A stretch of 64,000 bases of DNA, from positions 186,001 through 250,000 of the forward strand of contig NZ_JAKNQH010000005.1 in NCBI RefSeq assembly GCF_022662305.1, written 5' to 3'. A program made the position numbers and the translations under genes. Every line of letters begins with the position of its first letter. The first letter of the stretch is position 1. The notes under the pieces are model-generated. The model saw only the letters and a list, made by a program, of their open reading frames with translations. It did no database searches and was not told the origin of the DNA. This document shows positions 43,527 through 52,584 of this stretch, in pieces. The DNA comes from Sphingomonas sp. BAUL-RG-20F-R05-02. Lineage in GTDB: Bacteria; Pseudomonadota; Alphaproteobacteria; Sphingomonadales; Sphingomonadaceae.

Positions 43527-46337
43527 ATGCGTCGCACGTCCATCGTCCTGTCCGTCGCGCTTGCCGGCACCGCGACCGCTGCCCTCGCGCAGTCAGCCGC
43601 GCCGCCGGCGGCACCGCAGCGTCCGCAGCAGACCGCGCCGAGCGATGAGGCCGAGGATCCCGCTGACATCGTCGTGCAGGGACAGAAGCCGCCCGGCTCG
43701 GTGGTCGGGGACATCCCGCCCGAGCAGACGCTTGGGCCGGCGGACATCCGCTCTTACGGCGTCAACTCGATCTCCGATCTGCTCAACGAACTGTCGCCGC
43801 AGACGCGCAGCGATCGCGGCAGCGGCGGCGCGCCGGTGGTGCTGGTCGACGGCAAGCGCATCTCCAGCTTCGCCGAAATTCGCGACATCCCGACCGAGGC
43901 GATCCTGCGTGCGGAAATCCTGCCCGAAGAGGTCGCGCTGAAATACGGCTACCGCGCCGATCAGCGCGTGGTGAACATCGTGCTGCGCCGCCGCTTCCGC
44001 GCGCTCACCACCGAACTCGCCGATACGCAACCGACCGAGGGCGGCAGCAACACGCCCGGGGTAGAGGCGGACCTGCTCAAGATCCAGGCCGGCAAGCGCG
44101 CCAACCTCCATCTGTCGTACAAGGCCAGTTCCGCGCTGACCGAGGCGGAGCGCGACATCACCGCCGCGCCCAGCAATTTCGCGACCGGCGGTAACATCAC
44201 CGGCGTCGGCGGCGGCGCGATCGACCCCGCGCTCGGCACCGCCACGATCGTCGGCGTGCCCGGCAGCGCGGCGACCACCAACCCGACGATCGGCGATTTC
44301 GCCGCGACCGCCGCGAATGTCACCAATCAGGGCCAGTACCGCACACTCGTGCCGTCGAGCCGCGATTTCTCCGCCAACACGGTCTACGCGACATCGATCT
44401 TCAACAATGTCAGCGCCACCGTGAACGGCCGCCTAGAGGTGACCGACAGTCAAGGCCTGGTCGGCCTGCCGACCGCGCAGTTGACGCTGCCAGCCGGCAA
44501 TCCCTTCTCGCCGTTTTCGCAAGCCGTGGTGGTGAACCGCGCGCTCGGCGACGGCTACATCCCGCTCCGCCAGCAGAATTCGAGCGTCGTCACCCATTTC
44601 GGCACCACGCTGAACGGTACGCTCGCCAAATGGCAATGGTCGGTCACCGGCAATTACGACCGGACCGACAGCGAGACGTTTACCGACCTCGGTGTCGATA
44701 CCTCGGCGTTCCAGACGCGGCTCAATGCGGGCGACCGGACCGCCAACCCGTACGGGCCGCTCGCCGGGCAGTTCACCGGGCTGCCGGTCAACCGCGGCTA
44801 TTCGACATCGCAGACCGGCGGCGCGGACGCGTTGTTCAGCGGGCAGTTGTTCAAGCTGCCGGCGGGGGCGATCTCCACCGCGATCCGCGTCGGTGCGCAA
44901 ACCAACAGTTTCGACAGCCGATCGTACCGCGCGAATATCGAGCAGGTCGGCAACGTCCAGCGCGATATCGTCAACGGCCAGATCAACCTCGATCTGCCGC
45001 TCACCAGTCGCGCCCGGCATGTGCTCGGCGCGATCGGCACCTTGTCGGCCAACGTCAACATCGCGGTCGATCACCTGTCGGACTTCGGCACGCTGACGAC
45101 GATCGGCTACGGCGTGAACTGGGCGCCGATCCCCGCCTTGCGCATCCTCGCCTCCGCCACCGACCGCGACGACGCGCCGAGCGCGCAGCAGCTCGGCAAC
45201 CCGACCATCGTGACGCCCAACGTGCGGGTGTTCGATTACGTCACCGGCACCAACGCGATCGTCACCTCGATCAGCGGCGGCAACCGTGCGCTTATCAGCA
45301 GCACCAGCCATACCAAGAAGCTGGAGGGAACGCTGAAGCCCTGGGCGGCGAAGGACATCAGCTTCATCGCCAACTATATCGACGTTCGCACCGAAAACCC
45401 GGTCGCCGCCTTCCCCGGTGCGACGGCGGCGATCGAGAGCGTCTTCCCGCAGCGTTTCATGCGCGATGCCGATGGCGATCTTCTGCAGGTCGATTCGCGG
45501 CCGATCAATTTCGCGGAATCGAGCCGCTCCGAACTGCGGTACGGCGTGAACTTCTCGATCAGGCTGAAGTCGCACATCCAGAAGGCGTTCGAGGCGTTTC
45601 GCGCCGGCAAGGGGCCGAACCCGCTGGCAGGGCTGTTCCCGCCGGGCGGCCGGCGGCCGGGCGGACCGGATGGTGGCCCGCGCGGCGGCCCCGACGGCGG
45701 TCCTCCGCCCCCCGGCGGCGATGGCCCGCGCGCGGGCGGCTATGGCGGCGGCGGACCGGGCGGTGGCGGCGGACCGGGCGGCGGTGGCGGCTTCGGCGGC
45801 GGTCGTGGCGGTCGCGGCTTCGGTGGTGGTGGACGCGGCGGGCAGGCGGGCGGTCGGCTCCAGTTCGCGGTCTATCATACCTGGCACTTCACCGATCGCG
45901 TGCTGGTCGCGCCGGGCGGTCCGTCGCTCGATCTGCTGGGCGGCGACACGGTCGGCTCGGGCGGCGGGCAGTCGCGTCACGAGATCGAGGGGCAGGCGGG
46001 TTACAGCAACAACGGCTTCGGCGCGCGTCTCTCCGCCGATTGGCAGAGCGCGACGGATGTGACCGGCGGCACGATCGGCAACCCCAACCCGCTGCGCTTC
46101 TCCGCGCTCGGCACCATCAACCTGCGGCTGTTCGCCGATCTCGGCCAGCAATTGCCACTGGTGCGGGCGCATCCGTGGGTGCGCGGCATGCGTGTGGCGC
46201 TCGGCATCACCAACCTGTTCGACACGCGCCAGACCGTGACGGACGCGCAAGGCGTGACGCCGATCAGCTACCAGCCGGGCTACCTCAACCCGCTTGGCCG
46301 GACGATCCGCTTTTCGGTCCGCAAACTGTTGTTTTGA
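43527..46337 (+). CDS. TonB-dependent receptor-like outer-membrane protein with Gly-rich insert
   Basis: A 936-residue exported protein (signal RRTSIVLSVALAGTATAALAQ). A plug-like domain (about 45-155: DIVVQGQKPPGS, GVNSISDLLNELSPQ, VVLVDGKRI, AILRAEILPEEVALKYGY) is followed by many amphipathic beta strands and ends in a terminal Phe (RKLLF), as outer-membrane barrels do. Residues about 692-774 are a Gly/Pro/Arg-rich insert (45600-45850), probably a surface or turn loop. The plug is unusually compact and no clear TonB box is seen near the start, so transport may differ from classic siderophore receptors. Substrate unknown. TTAAGGGG precedes the ATG. Confidence 0.8.
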   Translation: MRRTSIVLSVALAGTATAALAQSAAPPAAPQRPQQTAPSDEAEDPADIVVQGQKPPGSVVGDIPPEQTLGPADIRSYGVNSISDLLNELSPQTRSDRGSGGAPVVLVDGKRISSFAEIRDIPTEAILRAEILPEEVALKYGYRADQRVVNIVLRRRFRALTTELADTQPTEGGSNTPGVEADLLKIQAGKRANLHLSYKASSALTEAERDITAAPSNFATGGNITGVGGGAIDPALGTATIVGVPGSAATTNPTIGDFAATAANVTNQGQYRTLVPSSRDFSANTVYATSIFNNVSATVNGRLEVTDSQGLVGLPTAQLTLPAGNPFSPFSQAVVVNRALGDGYIPLRQQNSSVVTHFGTTLNGTLAKWQWSVTGNYDRTDSETFTDLGVDTSAFQTRLNAGDRTANPYGPLAGQFTGLPVNRGYSTSQTGGADALFSGQLFKLPAGAISTAIRVGAQTNSFDSRSYRANIEQVGNVQRDIVNGQINLDLPLTSRARHVLGAIGTLSANVNIAVDHLSDFGTLTTIGYGVNWAPIPALRILASATDRDDAPSAQQLGNPTIVTPNVRVFDYVTGTNAIVTSISGGNRALISSTSHTKKLEGTLKPWAAKDISFIANYIDVRTENPVAAFPGATAAIESVFPQRFMRDADGDLLQVDSRPINFAESSRSELRYGVNFSIRLKSHIQKAFEAFRAGKGPNPLAGLFPPGGRRPGGPDGGPRGGPDGGPPPPGGDGPRAGGYGGGGPGGGGGPGGGGGFGGGRGGRGFGGGGRGGQAGGRLQFAVYHTWHFTDRVLVAPGGPSLDLLGGDTVGSGGGQSRHEIEGQAGYSNNGFGARLSADWQSATDVTGGTIGNPNPLRFSALGTINLRLFADLGQQLPLVRAHPWVRGMRVALGITNLFDTRQTVTDAQGVTPISYQPGYLNPLGRTIRFSVRKLLF

Positions 46338-46437
46338 GGGCATCGGTTGTGAACCAATTGCGACCCCGCGCGTCGGGCTTGCATTCGTGACAGCGTCCGC
46401 GACATGACCGCGGCGTAAACCCCAAGGAGTCCTGCCG

Positions 46438-47181
46438 ATGCCAACCGCCTTAATCACCGGCGCCACCTCCGGCATCGGCGCCGCCACCGTGCGCGAACTG
46501 GCGAGCGCGGGCTGGCACGTCGTCGCGACCGGCCGGCGCGCCGACCGGCTCGAGGCGCTTGCCGCCGAAGTGGGCGAGCTCGTCCACGTCGCCGCGTTCG
46601 ACGTGCGTGACGAGGCGGCGTTCGAGGCGGCGCTCGCCGCACTGCCGGCGCCGTTCAGTGACATCGACCTGCTCGTCAACAACGCCGGCCTCGCGCTCGG
46701 CACCGCGCCCGCGCACGAGGCGAAGCTCGACGACTGGCGCACGATGATCGACACCAACGTGACCGCGCTCACCACCGTCACGCACCGCCTGCTGCCGGGG
46801 CTGGTCGCGCGCAAGGGCGCGATCATCAACCTGTCGTCGGTGGCGGCGACCTATCCGTACACCGGCGGCAACGTGTACGGCGGCACCAAGGCGTTCGTTC
46901 ACCAGTTCAGCCTCGGCCTGCGGTCCGATCTCGCCGGCACCGGCGTGCGGGTGACCTCGATCGAACCCGGCATGGTCGAAACCGAGTTCACCCTGGTGCG
47001 CACCGGCGGCAATCAACAGGCGTCCGACACGCTCTACGGCGGTGCCGAACCGATGACGGCAGAGGATATCGCCGCGACCATCGCTTGGGTGGCGACGCTG
47101 CCACCGCACCTCAACATCAACACGCTGGAACTGATGCCGGTACGGCAGAGCTTCGCCGGCTTTCAGGTGACGCGGGCGTAA
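46438..47181 (+). CDS. Short-chain dehydrogenase/reductase (YdfG-like)
   Basis: A 247-residue cytoplasmic SDR. The NADP motif is TGATSGIGAATV at 8-19 with Arg33/Arg34 following the second strand, which favours NADPH. The NNAG motif lies near 80, and the catalytic Ser, Tyr and Lys are in INLSSVAAT and NVYGGTKAF. It resembles YdfG, an NADP-dependent 3-hydroxy acid (serine, malonic semialdehyde) dehydrogenase. An AAGGAG site fixes the start. The substrate is a family inference. Confidence 0.9.
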   Translation: MPTALITGATSGIGAATVRELASAGWHVVATGRRADRLEALAAEVGELVHVAAFDVRDEAAFEAALAALPAPFSDIDLLVNNAGLALGTAPAHEAKLDDWRTMIDTNVTALTTVTHRLLPGLVARKGAIINLSSVAATYPYTGGNVYGGTKAFVHQFSLGLRSDLAGTGVRVTSIEPGMVETEFTLVRTGGNQQASDTLYGGAEPMTAEDIAATIAWVATLPPHLNINTLELMPVRQSFAGFQVTRA

Positions 47182-47214
47182 GCGCGAGGGCAGGCCGCGA
47201 GGGGAGGGGGAGCC

Positions 47215-47889
47215 CTACTCCTGTATCCAGTTGCCCTCGCGGAACCACTTGGTGACGATGTACTTCGTGCCCTTCATCACCGCGACGCCTTCGTGCAGCG
47301 TATTGTCGTTGGGGCTGCCGTCCGCGTTCATGTTGTTCCAGGCGATCAGCAGCCCGCGCTTCGGGTTGACGCGTAGCCCCGCCAGCGGAAACCACGTCGC
47401 GCCGCCTTCCTCGACATCGTTGAGGTAGATCATCGCCGTCCACGTGCGCTGTCCGCCGCATTGCTGCATCGCCGGCCAATAGGGCTGATCCTCGCTGAAC
47501 CAGTCGCAATGCGCGCGGAACTGCTGGCCGGGGGCATAACGCTGGCCCTGCATCGTCTCGCCATGCACCGGATCGAGCCCGAGCAGCCCGGCGATTGCTT
47601 CGTCGGTCGGGCGCACGTCGGGCGACCAGCGATCCATGTCGCAACTGTCGCTGGTGCGGTAATCGGGTTCGGCGGTGCTCAGCACGGTGGAGGGGCGGCG
47701 GTTCGCGTCGATCATCGCGCGCAGCCGTCGGCATTGCTCCGCGCTCAGGAAGTCGGGATGGTAGAACAACTGCACCGCGTCGCTCTTGCCCCGCGTGGTG
47801 GCGGGATTGGCTTCGAGCCGGGTACCCACCGACTCGCCATAGAAGGCGCGCACCGGCGAAGCCTTGGTCGATTTCTTCTTGAAAAACAT
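47215..47889 (-). CDS. 2OG-Fe(II) oxygenase, prolyl 4-hydroxylase-like
   Basis: A 224-residue enzyme of the P4Hc family. The iron ligands are His and Asp in RAHCDWFSED and His in LHEGVAV; the 2-oxoglutarate-binding Lys is in KYIVTKWFREGNW at the C-terminus. TWTAMIYLNDVEEGGATWFP is the core strand pair. Such enzymes hydroxylate proline or other residues in peptides and proteins. The start may be ATG 47889 (used here) or the GTG 15 bases upstream. It is convergent with the SDR gene across 33 bases that hold nothing notable. Confidence 0.88.
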   Translation of the reverse strand: MFFKKKSTKASPVRAFYGESVGTRLEANPATTRGKSDAVQLFYHPDFLSAEQCRRLRAMIDANRRPSTVLSTAEPDYRTSDSCDMDRWSPDVRPTDEAIAGLLGLDPVHGETMQGQRYAPGQQFRAHCDWFSEDQPYWPAMQQCGGQRTWTAMIYLNDVEEGGATWFPLAGLRVNPKRGLLIAWNNMNADGSPNDNTLHEGVAVMKGTKYIVTKWFREGNWIQE

Positions 47890-47918
47890 GGGCGTGCTTT
47901 TCACCCGGAAGTGACGCG

Positions 47919-47954
47919 GAAAACAAGAGGCCGGACGATGCTTCGTCCGGCCTC
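47919..47954 (-). terminator. Terminator downstream of the RcnB-like gene
   Basis: GAGGCCGGACGA (47927-47938) and TCGTCCGGCCTC (47943-47954) form a perfect 12-pair stem with a 4-base loop. On the leftward strand it is followed by TTGTTTTCC, a T-rich tail. It lies just past the stop of the RcnB-like gene. Confidence 0.85.
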
Positions 47955-47964
47955 CCCGCTCGCT

Positions 47965-48942
47965 TTACCAGAAGATGTCGTACACCGTGTCGACGACCCG
48001 GCCGGTGTAGATGTCGACGAGCAGCGCGTCGTTGTAATAGCGCACCCAGCGATACGGGCCGTATGCGGGCGGCAGCCGATAATCCGCCGCATCGTCGATC
48101 CAGTAGCTCTGGTTGTACAGGATCGAGTCGAGCGTCAGGCCGACGCCGAACCTGCGGTAGCCATAGCCCCAGCCCGACGGCGCATAGTAACGCGGCAGGT
48201 GGTAGGCGCCCCGGTTGCTGCTGCGGTAGGCGTTGTAGTTGTAGCGGTTGTCCTGCCGCCAGCCACGGTTCCAGTCGCGCCCGCCATTGTCACGGCCGTT
48301 CCAGCCGGAGCCACGGTTCCAGTCGGCGCGGCTGCGATTGTCGCCGAACGCACCGCCGCGATCGTCGCGCCGCCCCTGCCAGTTGCCGCCGCGCCCATCC
48401 GCGCGATCATCACGGCGCGGTTCGTTGCCCTGCCAACCGGGGCCACCGGGACGATCGCGATTGCCCTGCCAGCCGGGATTGCCCGGTCGGCCCTGATCGC
48501 CACGGTCGCCGCCCTGCCAGCCGGCGCGGGGTTGATCGCCGCCCTGGCCGACTGTGCGCATCTGATCCCGGCCCTGCCGATTGCGGCCGTCGCCGTCGCG
48601 GCCCTGGAAGCCCTCACGACCAGCGCCAAAACCCTGCGGGCGTGGCTGCTGCCCGATCCCGCTGGCGTTGCCGCCGCCCTGCCAGCCGCGATCACCCTGA
48701 TACTGCGGCCGAGTGTTGCCATCGGTACCACGCGCCTGCCAGCGCCCCTGACCTTGCTGCGCCTGGGCGGGTTGCTGAGCCTGCACAGGCGGCTGTGCCT
48801 GCGGCCGGGGCTGGCCCTGCGCGCGCTGCCCGCCGTCGCCACGCTGGCCGCCGCCATGCCATTCGCGATGGTCCTGCGCGAATGCCGCCGCAGGCACCAG
48901 CGCCGATGCGGCCATGATCGCCGCAAGCAGATACTTACGCAT
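47965..48942 (-). CDS. RcnB family periplasmic protein with long Gly/Arg/Gln-rich region
   Basis: A 325-residue exported protein (signal RKYLLAAIMAASALVPAAAFAQ). Residues about 25-235 are low-complexity, rich in Gly, Gln, Arg, Asp, Asn and Trp, with repeated WQGN, GWQG and DDR units. The last 85 residues form an RcnB-like domain (HLPRYYAPSGWGYGYRRF, YWIDDAADYRLPPAYGPYRW, VDIYTGRVVDTVYDIFW). In E. coli RcnB shapes nickel/cobalt resistance; in alphaproteobacteria such proteins with long disordered parts are mostly unstudied. GGAGGAGG before the ATG sets the start. Confidence 0.85.
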   Translation of the reverse strand: MRKYLLAAIMAASALVPAAAFAQDHREWHGGGQRGDGGQRAQGQPRPQAQPPVQAQQPAQAQQGQGRWQARGTDGNTRPQYQGDRGWQGGGNASGIGQQPRPQGFGAGREGFQGRDGDGRNRQGRDQMRTVGQGGDQPRAGWQGGDRGDQGRPGNPGWQGNRDRPGGPGWQGNEPRRDDRADGRGGNWQGRRDDRGGAFGDNRSRADWNRGSGWNGRDNGGRDWNRGWRQDNRYNYNAYRSSNRGAYHLPRYYAPSGWGYGYRRFGVGLTLDSILYNQSYWIDDAADYRLPPAYGPYRWVRYYNDALLVDIYTGRVVDTVYDIFW

Positions 48943-49048
48943 CGGGAAATCCTCCTCCGGGCCAGCGAATGATTCGTGGCCGATGATGCGGTATGCAGTC
49001 CGACCGCTGATCCTTGTCTGAACTATCGTGACAGCATCCAGAAAGGAT

Positions 49049-49591
49049 TCATTGCGGTGTTGGCGTCAATGCAGGCACGCGCTTCGCCGCTTCATCGGGG
49101 GAGGTGCCGGGCGATGCGCCCGCTTCGATGTTCTCGTCACCACGCGCCACGCGCGCCGCCCGTAAAACGGCATCGACCACACGCGGATATACCCCGCACC
49201 GACACAGATTGGTGATGCCGGCGCGGATCTCGTCTTCGCTGGGGTTGCGGTTCTTCTTGAGGAACACCGCCGCCGCCATCACCATGCCGGGAACGCAGAA
49301 TCCGCACTGCGTGACGTTCTTGGCCAGCCACGCGAGCTGCACCGGATGTGAGCGGTCGCGCGACAAGCCTTCGATCGTCGTGACGAAACTGCCCTCGATC
49401 GCGCCGATCATGGTCTGGCAGGATTTCACCGCTTCGCCATCGACATCGACGGTGCACGCGCCGCAATCCCCCGTGCCGCAGCCATATTTCGCGCCGGTCA
49501 GATTGGACGCATCGCGCAGCGCCCACAGCAGCGGCGTCTTCGGGTCGAGCCGGTACTGGACCGGCTGATTGTTGACGGTGAAGCGGGTCAT
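49049..49591 (-). CDS. 2Fe-2S subunit of a molybdenum hydroxylase (IorA-like)
   Basis: A 180-residue protein with a plant-type 2Fe-2S domain (YGCGTGDCGACTV and CQTMIG) followed by the all-helical second 2Fe-2S domain (CGFCVPGM, NLCRCGVY). This is the small subunit of isoquinoline 1-oxidoreductase/aldehyde oxidase-type enzymes, which pass electrons from a large molybdopterin subunit. It keeps all eight cluster cysteines. No large subunit gene (IorB) is next to it: RcnB-like and gcdH genes flank it. The last 25 residues are a Thr/Pro/Ala-rich tail. AGGA precedes the ATG. Confidence 0.88.
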   Translation of the reverse strand: MTRFTVNNQPVQYRLDPKTPLLWALRDASNLTGAKYGCGTGDCGACTVDVDGEAVKSCQTMIGAIEGSFVTTIEGLSRDRSHPVQLAWLAKNVTQCGFCVPGMVMAAAVFLKKNRNPSEDEIRAGITNLCRCGVYPRVVDAVLRAARVARGDENIEAGASPGTSPDEAAKRVPALTPTPQ

Positions 49592-49618
49592 GGTCCTACT
49601 CCTGTTCCGACCGGCAGC

Positions 49619-50803
49619 CTAGAACGCCGAAATCCCTGTGATACCGCGCCCGAGGATCAGCGCGTGGACGTCGTGCGCGCCTTCGTAGGTGTTGACCGTC
49701 TCCAGGTTCATCAGGTGACGCATCACCTGATATTCGCCCGAAATGCCGTTGCCGCCGTGCATGTCGCGCGCCACCCGTGCGATATCGAGCGCCTTGCCGA
49801 CGTTGTTGCGCTTGACCATCGACACCATTTCCGGCGCGAAGCGGCCCGCATCCATCAATCGCCCGACCCGCAGGCTTGCCTGTAGCCCCAGTGCGATCTC
49901 GGTCTGCATGTCGGCGAGCTTCTTCTGGAACAACTGCGTACCCGCCAGCGGCCGGCCAAACTGCTTGCGATCGAGGCCATAAGCCCTTGCGGCATGGAAA
50001 CAGAACTCCGCCGCGCCGAGCGCACCCCAACTGATTCCGTAGCGCGCACGGTTGAGGCAGGAGAACGGCCCCTTCAACCCGGAAACCTCGGGGAACAGCG
50101 CGCCCTCGCCAACCTCGACGTCCTCCATGACAATCATGCCGGTGACGGAGGCACGCAGCGACAGCTTGTTATCGATCTTGGGCGTCGACAGCCCGGCTAG
50201 CCCACGTTCCAGCACGAAGCCCCGGATCGCGCCGCCATGTGCGTCGGATTTCGCCCACACCACGAACACGTCGGCGATCGGCGCGTTGGTGATCCACGTC
50301 TTCGCGCCAGACAAGCGGTAGCCGTCCGCCGTCTTCACCGCGCGCGTGGTCATGCCGGCAGGGTCGGAGCCGGCATCCGGCTCGGTCAGTCCGAACGCGC
50401 CGATCCATTCGCCGGTGGCCAGACGCGGCAGGTATTTCGTCTTCTGCGCTTCCGATCCGAACGCGAGGATCGGGTACATGACGAGGCTCGACTGCACCGA
50501 CATCATCGAACGGTAGCCGGAGTCGACCCGCTCCACCTCACGCGCGACGAGGCCATAGGCGACGTAGGAGGCGCCGACGCCGCCATATTCCTCCGGCACC
50601 GTCGCGCCGAGTAGGCCGAGCGCGCCCATCTCGCGGAAGATTTCCGGATCGGTCTCCTCGTCGCGGAAGGCGGCGACGATGCGGGGGGCGAGCTTGTCGT
50701 CGGCATAGGCGCGCGCGGTGTCACGGATCATCCGCTCGTCTTCCTCCAACTGATCGTCGAGGAAGAAGGGGTCAGCCCAGTCGAACGCGCTCATGCCGGC
50801 CAT
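49619..50803 (-). CDS. gcdH: Glutaryl-CoA dehydrogenase
   Basis: A 394-residue acyl-CoA dehydrogenase. The catalytic Glu is in [16 protein letters not shown] near residue 374. [20 protein letters not shown] near 93 holds the Arg and Ser that bind the glutaryl carboxylate in Gcd[17 protein letters not shown] and MHGGNGIS are flavin- and tail-segment marks. It oxidises and decarboxylates glutaryl-CoA to crotonyl-CoA in lysine and tryptophan breakdown. GGAGAG precedes the ATG. It is 28 bases upstream of the IorA-like gene and 21 bases downstream of mtnP, all in one direction. Confidence 0.92.
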   Translation of the reverse strand: MAGMSAFDWADPFFLDDQLEEDERMIRDTARAYADDKLAPRIVAAFRDEETDPEIFREMGALGLLGATVPEEYGGVGASYVAYGLVAREVERVDSGYRSMMSVQSSLVMYPILAFGSEAQKTKYLPRLATGEWIGAFGLTEPDAGSDPAGMTTRAVKTADGYRLSGAKTWITNAPIADVFVVWAKSDAHGGAIRGFVLERGLAGLSTPKIDNKLSLRASVTGMIVMEDVEVGEGALFPEVSGLKGPFSCLNRARYGISWGALGAAEFCFHAARAYGLDRKQFGRPLAGTQLFQKKLADMQTEIALGLQASLRVGRLMDAGRFAPEMVSMVKRNNVGKALDIARVARDMHGGNGISGEYQVMRHLMNLETVNTYEGAHDVHALILGRGITGISAF

Positions 50804-50824
50804 GTCAGTCTCTCCGAATGTTTG

Positions 50825-51694
50825 TCAGCGCCCGAGCACGCGCGCCATGATCTTGTCCAGTTTCGCCAACAACGCCGGATCACGCGCTTCGGGCGCGGTG
50901 ATGAGCGCATGGTCGAGCACGGTGTCGAGCGGCGACGCCTCGCGGCGCTCCGGCAGCGCCGCCACGAACGCCGCTACCGTCTTGCGCGCAGTATCGCCGT
51001 TCGCCTGCATCTGCTTGATGACCTCGCTTACCTCGACATGCGCTTCGCTGGTCCGCCAGCAATCGTAATCCGTCACCATGCCGATCAAGGCATAGGGGAT
51101 CTCGGCCTCGCGCGCGAGCTTCGCTTCCGGCATCGCCGTCATGCCGATCACGTCCGCGCCCCATTGCCGGTAAAGCAGGCTCTCCGCCCGGCTCGAGAAT
51201 TGCGGCCCCTCCATCGCCACATAGGTGCACCCCTTGGCGACCTTGCCACCCGCCGCCGCCACGGCCTCCGCCGCGAAGCCCGACAGGCGCGGGCAAACCG
51301 GTTCAGCCATCGACACATGGGCGACCATGCCGGTGCCGAAGAAGCTCGACGCACGCGCGACAGTGCGGTCGATGAACTGATCGACGATCACGAACTTGCC
51401 CGGCTCATACTGTTCCTGAAGGCTGCCGATCGAGGAGATGGCGAGGATGTCGGTCACGCCGCTGCGCTTCAACGCATCGATATTGGCGCGGAAGTTGAGC
51501 TCGGACGGGCTGATCCGGTGGCCGCGACCGTGACGCGGCAGGAACACCAGATCGACGTCGCCGATCGAGCCGAACAGCAGTTCGTCAGACGGTTCGCCCC
51601 ACGGCGTCTCGACGCGACGCCACTGCGCGTTCTGCAACCCCTCGATCGCGTACAGACCGGAGCCGCCGATGATGCCGATCGTCCATTTGCTCAT
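50825..51694 (-). CDS. mtnP: S-methyl-5'-thioadenosine phosphorylase
   Basis: A 289-residue enzyme that splits 5'-methylthioadenosine with phosphate in methionine salvage. The phosphate-binding loop IGIIGGSGLY is at residue 6, FLPRHGRGH is near 52, NFRANIDALK near 67, and YVAMEGPQFSSRAES near 180 followed by ADVIGMTAMPEA are the class signatures. It uses the type II PNP/MTAP fold and is expected to be trimeric. An AGGAA ribosome site fits the ATG at 51694. No other methionine-salvage genes are adjacent. Confidence 0.94.
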   Translation of the reverse strand: MSKWTIGIIGGSGLYAIEGLQNAQWRRVETPWGEPSDELLFGSIGDVDLVFLPRHGRGHRISPSELNFRANIDALKRSGVTDILAISSIGSLQEQYEPGKFVIVDQFIDRTVARASSFFGTGMVAHVSMAEPVCPRLSGFAAEAVAAAGGKVAKGCTYVAMEGPQFSSRAESLLYRQWGADVIGMTAMPEAKLAREAEIPYALIGMVTDYDCWRTSEAHVEVSEVIKQMQANGDTARKTVAAFVAALPERREASPLDTVLDHALITAPEARDPALLAKLDKIMARVLGR

Positions 51695-51787
51695 TGAAGA
51701 GGTTCCTGAATTGCTGCGCTTTGGCAGCGGTCTTGAGCCGAAGCGTCCCCCGCGCGCAAGGCTGTTGATGGTGTGATGGGGGCGGGT

Positions 51788-51874
51788 GCCGCCGCCGGCG
51801 AAGCCGTCGGCCGGGTTCGGCGTTGGCGCCGACCCGCCGGCCGTGCCGGGCGCTGCGGCCTTGCCGCATCGGCC
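51788..51874 (+). repeat. Dispersed intergenic repeat, copy A
   Basis: An 87-base GC-rich element that recurs in inverted form at 52926-53013. A 38-base core (51831-51868) matches copy B at 35 positions: a 20-base identical block, three different bases, then a 15-base identical block that is itself a small hairpin (TGCGG-CCTTG-CCGCA). The left half shares GTCGG-CGGGTTCG and GCGAAGCCG-like parts. It looks like a REP-type structured repeat in the gap between mtnP and the glycosylase gene. Confidence 0.75.
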
Positions 51875-51893
51875 CGTGACGCGCCTGCGCCCG

Positions 51894-52517
51894 TCAAATC
51901 ACCTGCATCTCGCTGTTGTAATGGTGCCACGTGAAGATCGCGAGTGCGCCGCGGTGCGGGCGCCACGCCTCCGCCAGTTCGCGCACCCGCTTTTCGCTCG
52001 GCCGGACCTCATGCCCCAGCAGGCGTCCGATCTCGATCTGAACGGCCAGATCACCCGCCGGCCAGATATCCAGCCGCCCTTCCGCGAACAGCAGGTAGAT
52101 TTCCGCCGACCAGCGGCCGATGCCCTTGATCCGCACCAGTGCGGCGATCGCTTCCTCGTCGTCCGCCGGCAGCGCGTCGAAGTCGAGCCGGCCGCTCGTG
52201 ACCTCATCGGCAAGGCTGCGCGCGTAGCTTGCCTTCTGGCGCGAGAGGCCGGCGGCGCGTAGCGTCTCGTCGCTGGCGCGGGCGATGTTGTCGGGGTCGT
52301 CGAGCGATCCGACCAGCCCCTCCAGCTTGCGATAGGTGCTGTCCGCCGACAGCGTGCTGACCTGTTGGCCGATGATGGTGCGCAGCAAGGTGGCATGGCC
52401 GCGCGGGTTGATGCGCGGCGCCGGATACCCTGCGCGCAGGATCGCGGCGGCGAACGCCGGTTCGACCCGGGCCAGCGAATCCAGTTCGCTGCGCAGTTGT
52501 TCGGCAGTCAGGCCCAT
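51894..52517 (-). CDS. DNA-3-methyladenine glycosylase II (AlkA-like)
   Basis: A 207-residue HhH-GPD base-excision glycosylase. The helix-hairpin-helix is VRIKGIGRWSAEIYLLFA near 130-147 and the catalytic Asp is in WPAGDLAVQIEIGRLL near 158. IIGQQVSTLSADSTYRKLE near 49 is the family core. There are no iron-sulfur cysteines, which sets it apart from EndoIII. It removes alkylated purines from DNA. AAGGAT lies upstream of the ATG at 52517; the longer open frame is unlikely. It is divergent from the ferredoxin gene, 67 bases apart. Confidence 0.88.
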   Translation of the reverse strand: MGLTAEQLRSELDSLARVEPAFAAAILRAGYPAPRINPRGHATLLRTIIGQQVSTLSADSTYRKLEGLVGSLDDPDNIARASDETLRAAGLSRQKASYARSLADEVTSGRLDFDALPADDEEAIAALVRIKGIGRWSAEIYLLFAEGRLDIWPAGDLAVQIEIGRLLGHEVRPSEKRVRELAEAWRPHRGALAIFTWHHYNSEMQVI

Positions 52518-52584
52518 GGAAGCATCCTTGATTTGGCCCGGCGTGCGCGGCATGGCGGGCGCGAAAGCACCCGGAGACGTTTCA

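Noticed and set aside
46338..46437. A terminator between the TonB-like gene and the SDR gene
   Set aside because: Only a weak CCCCGCGCGTCGGG dyad is present, without a T-run, so it is not enough to annotate.
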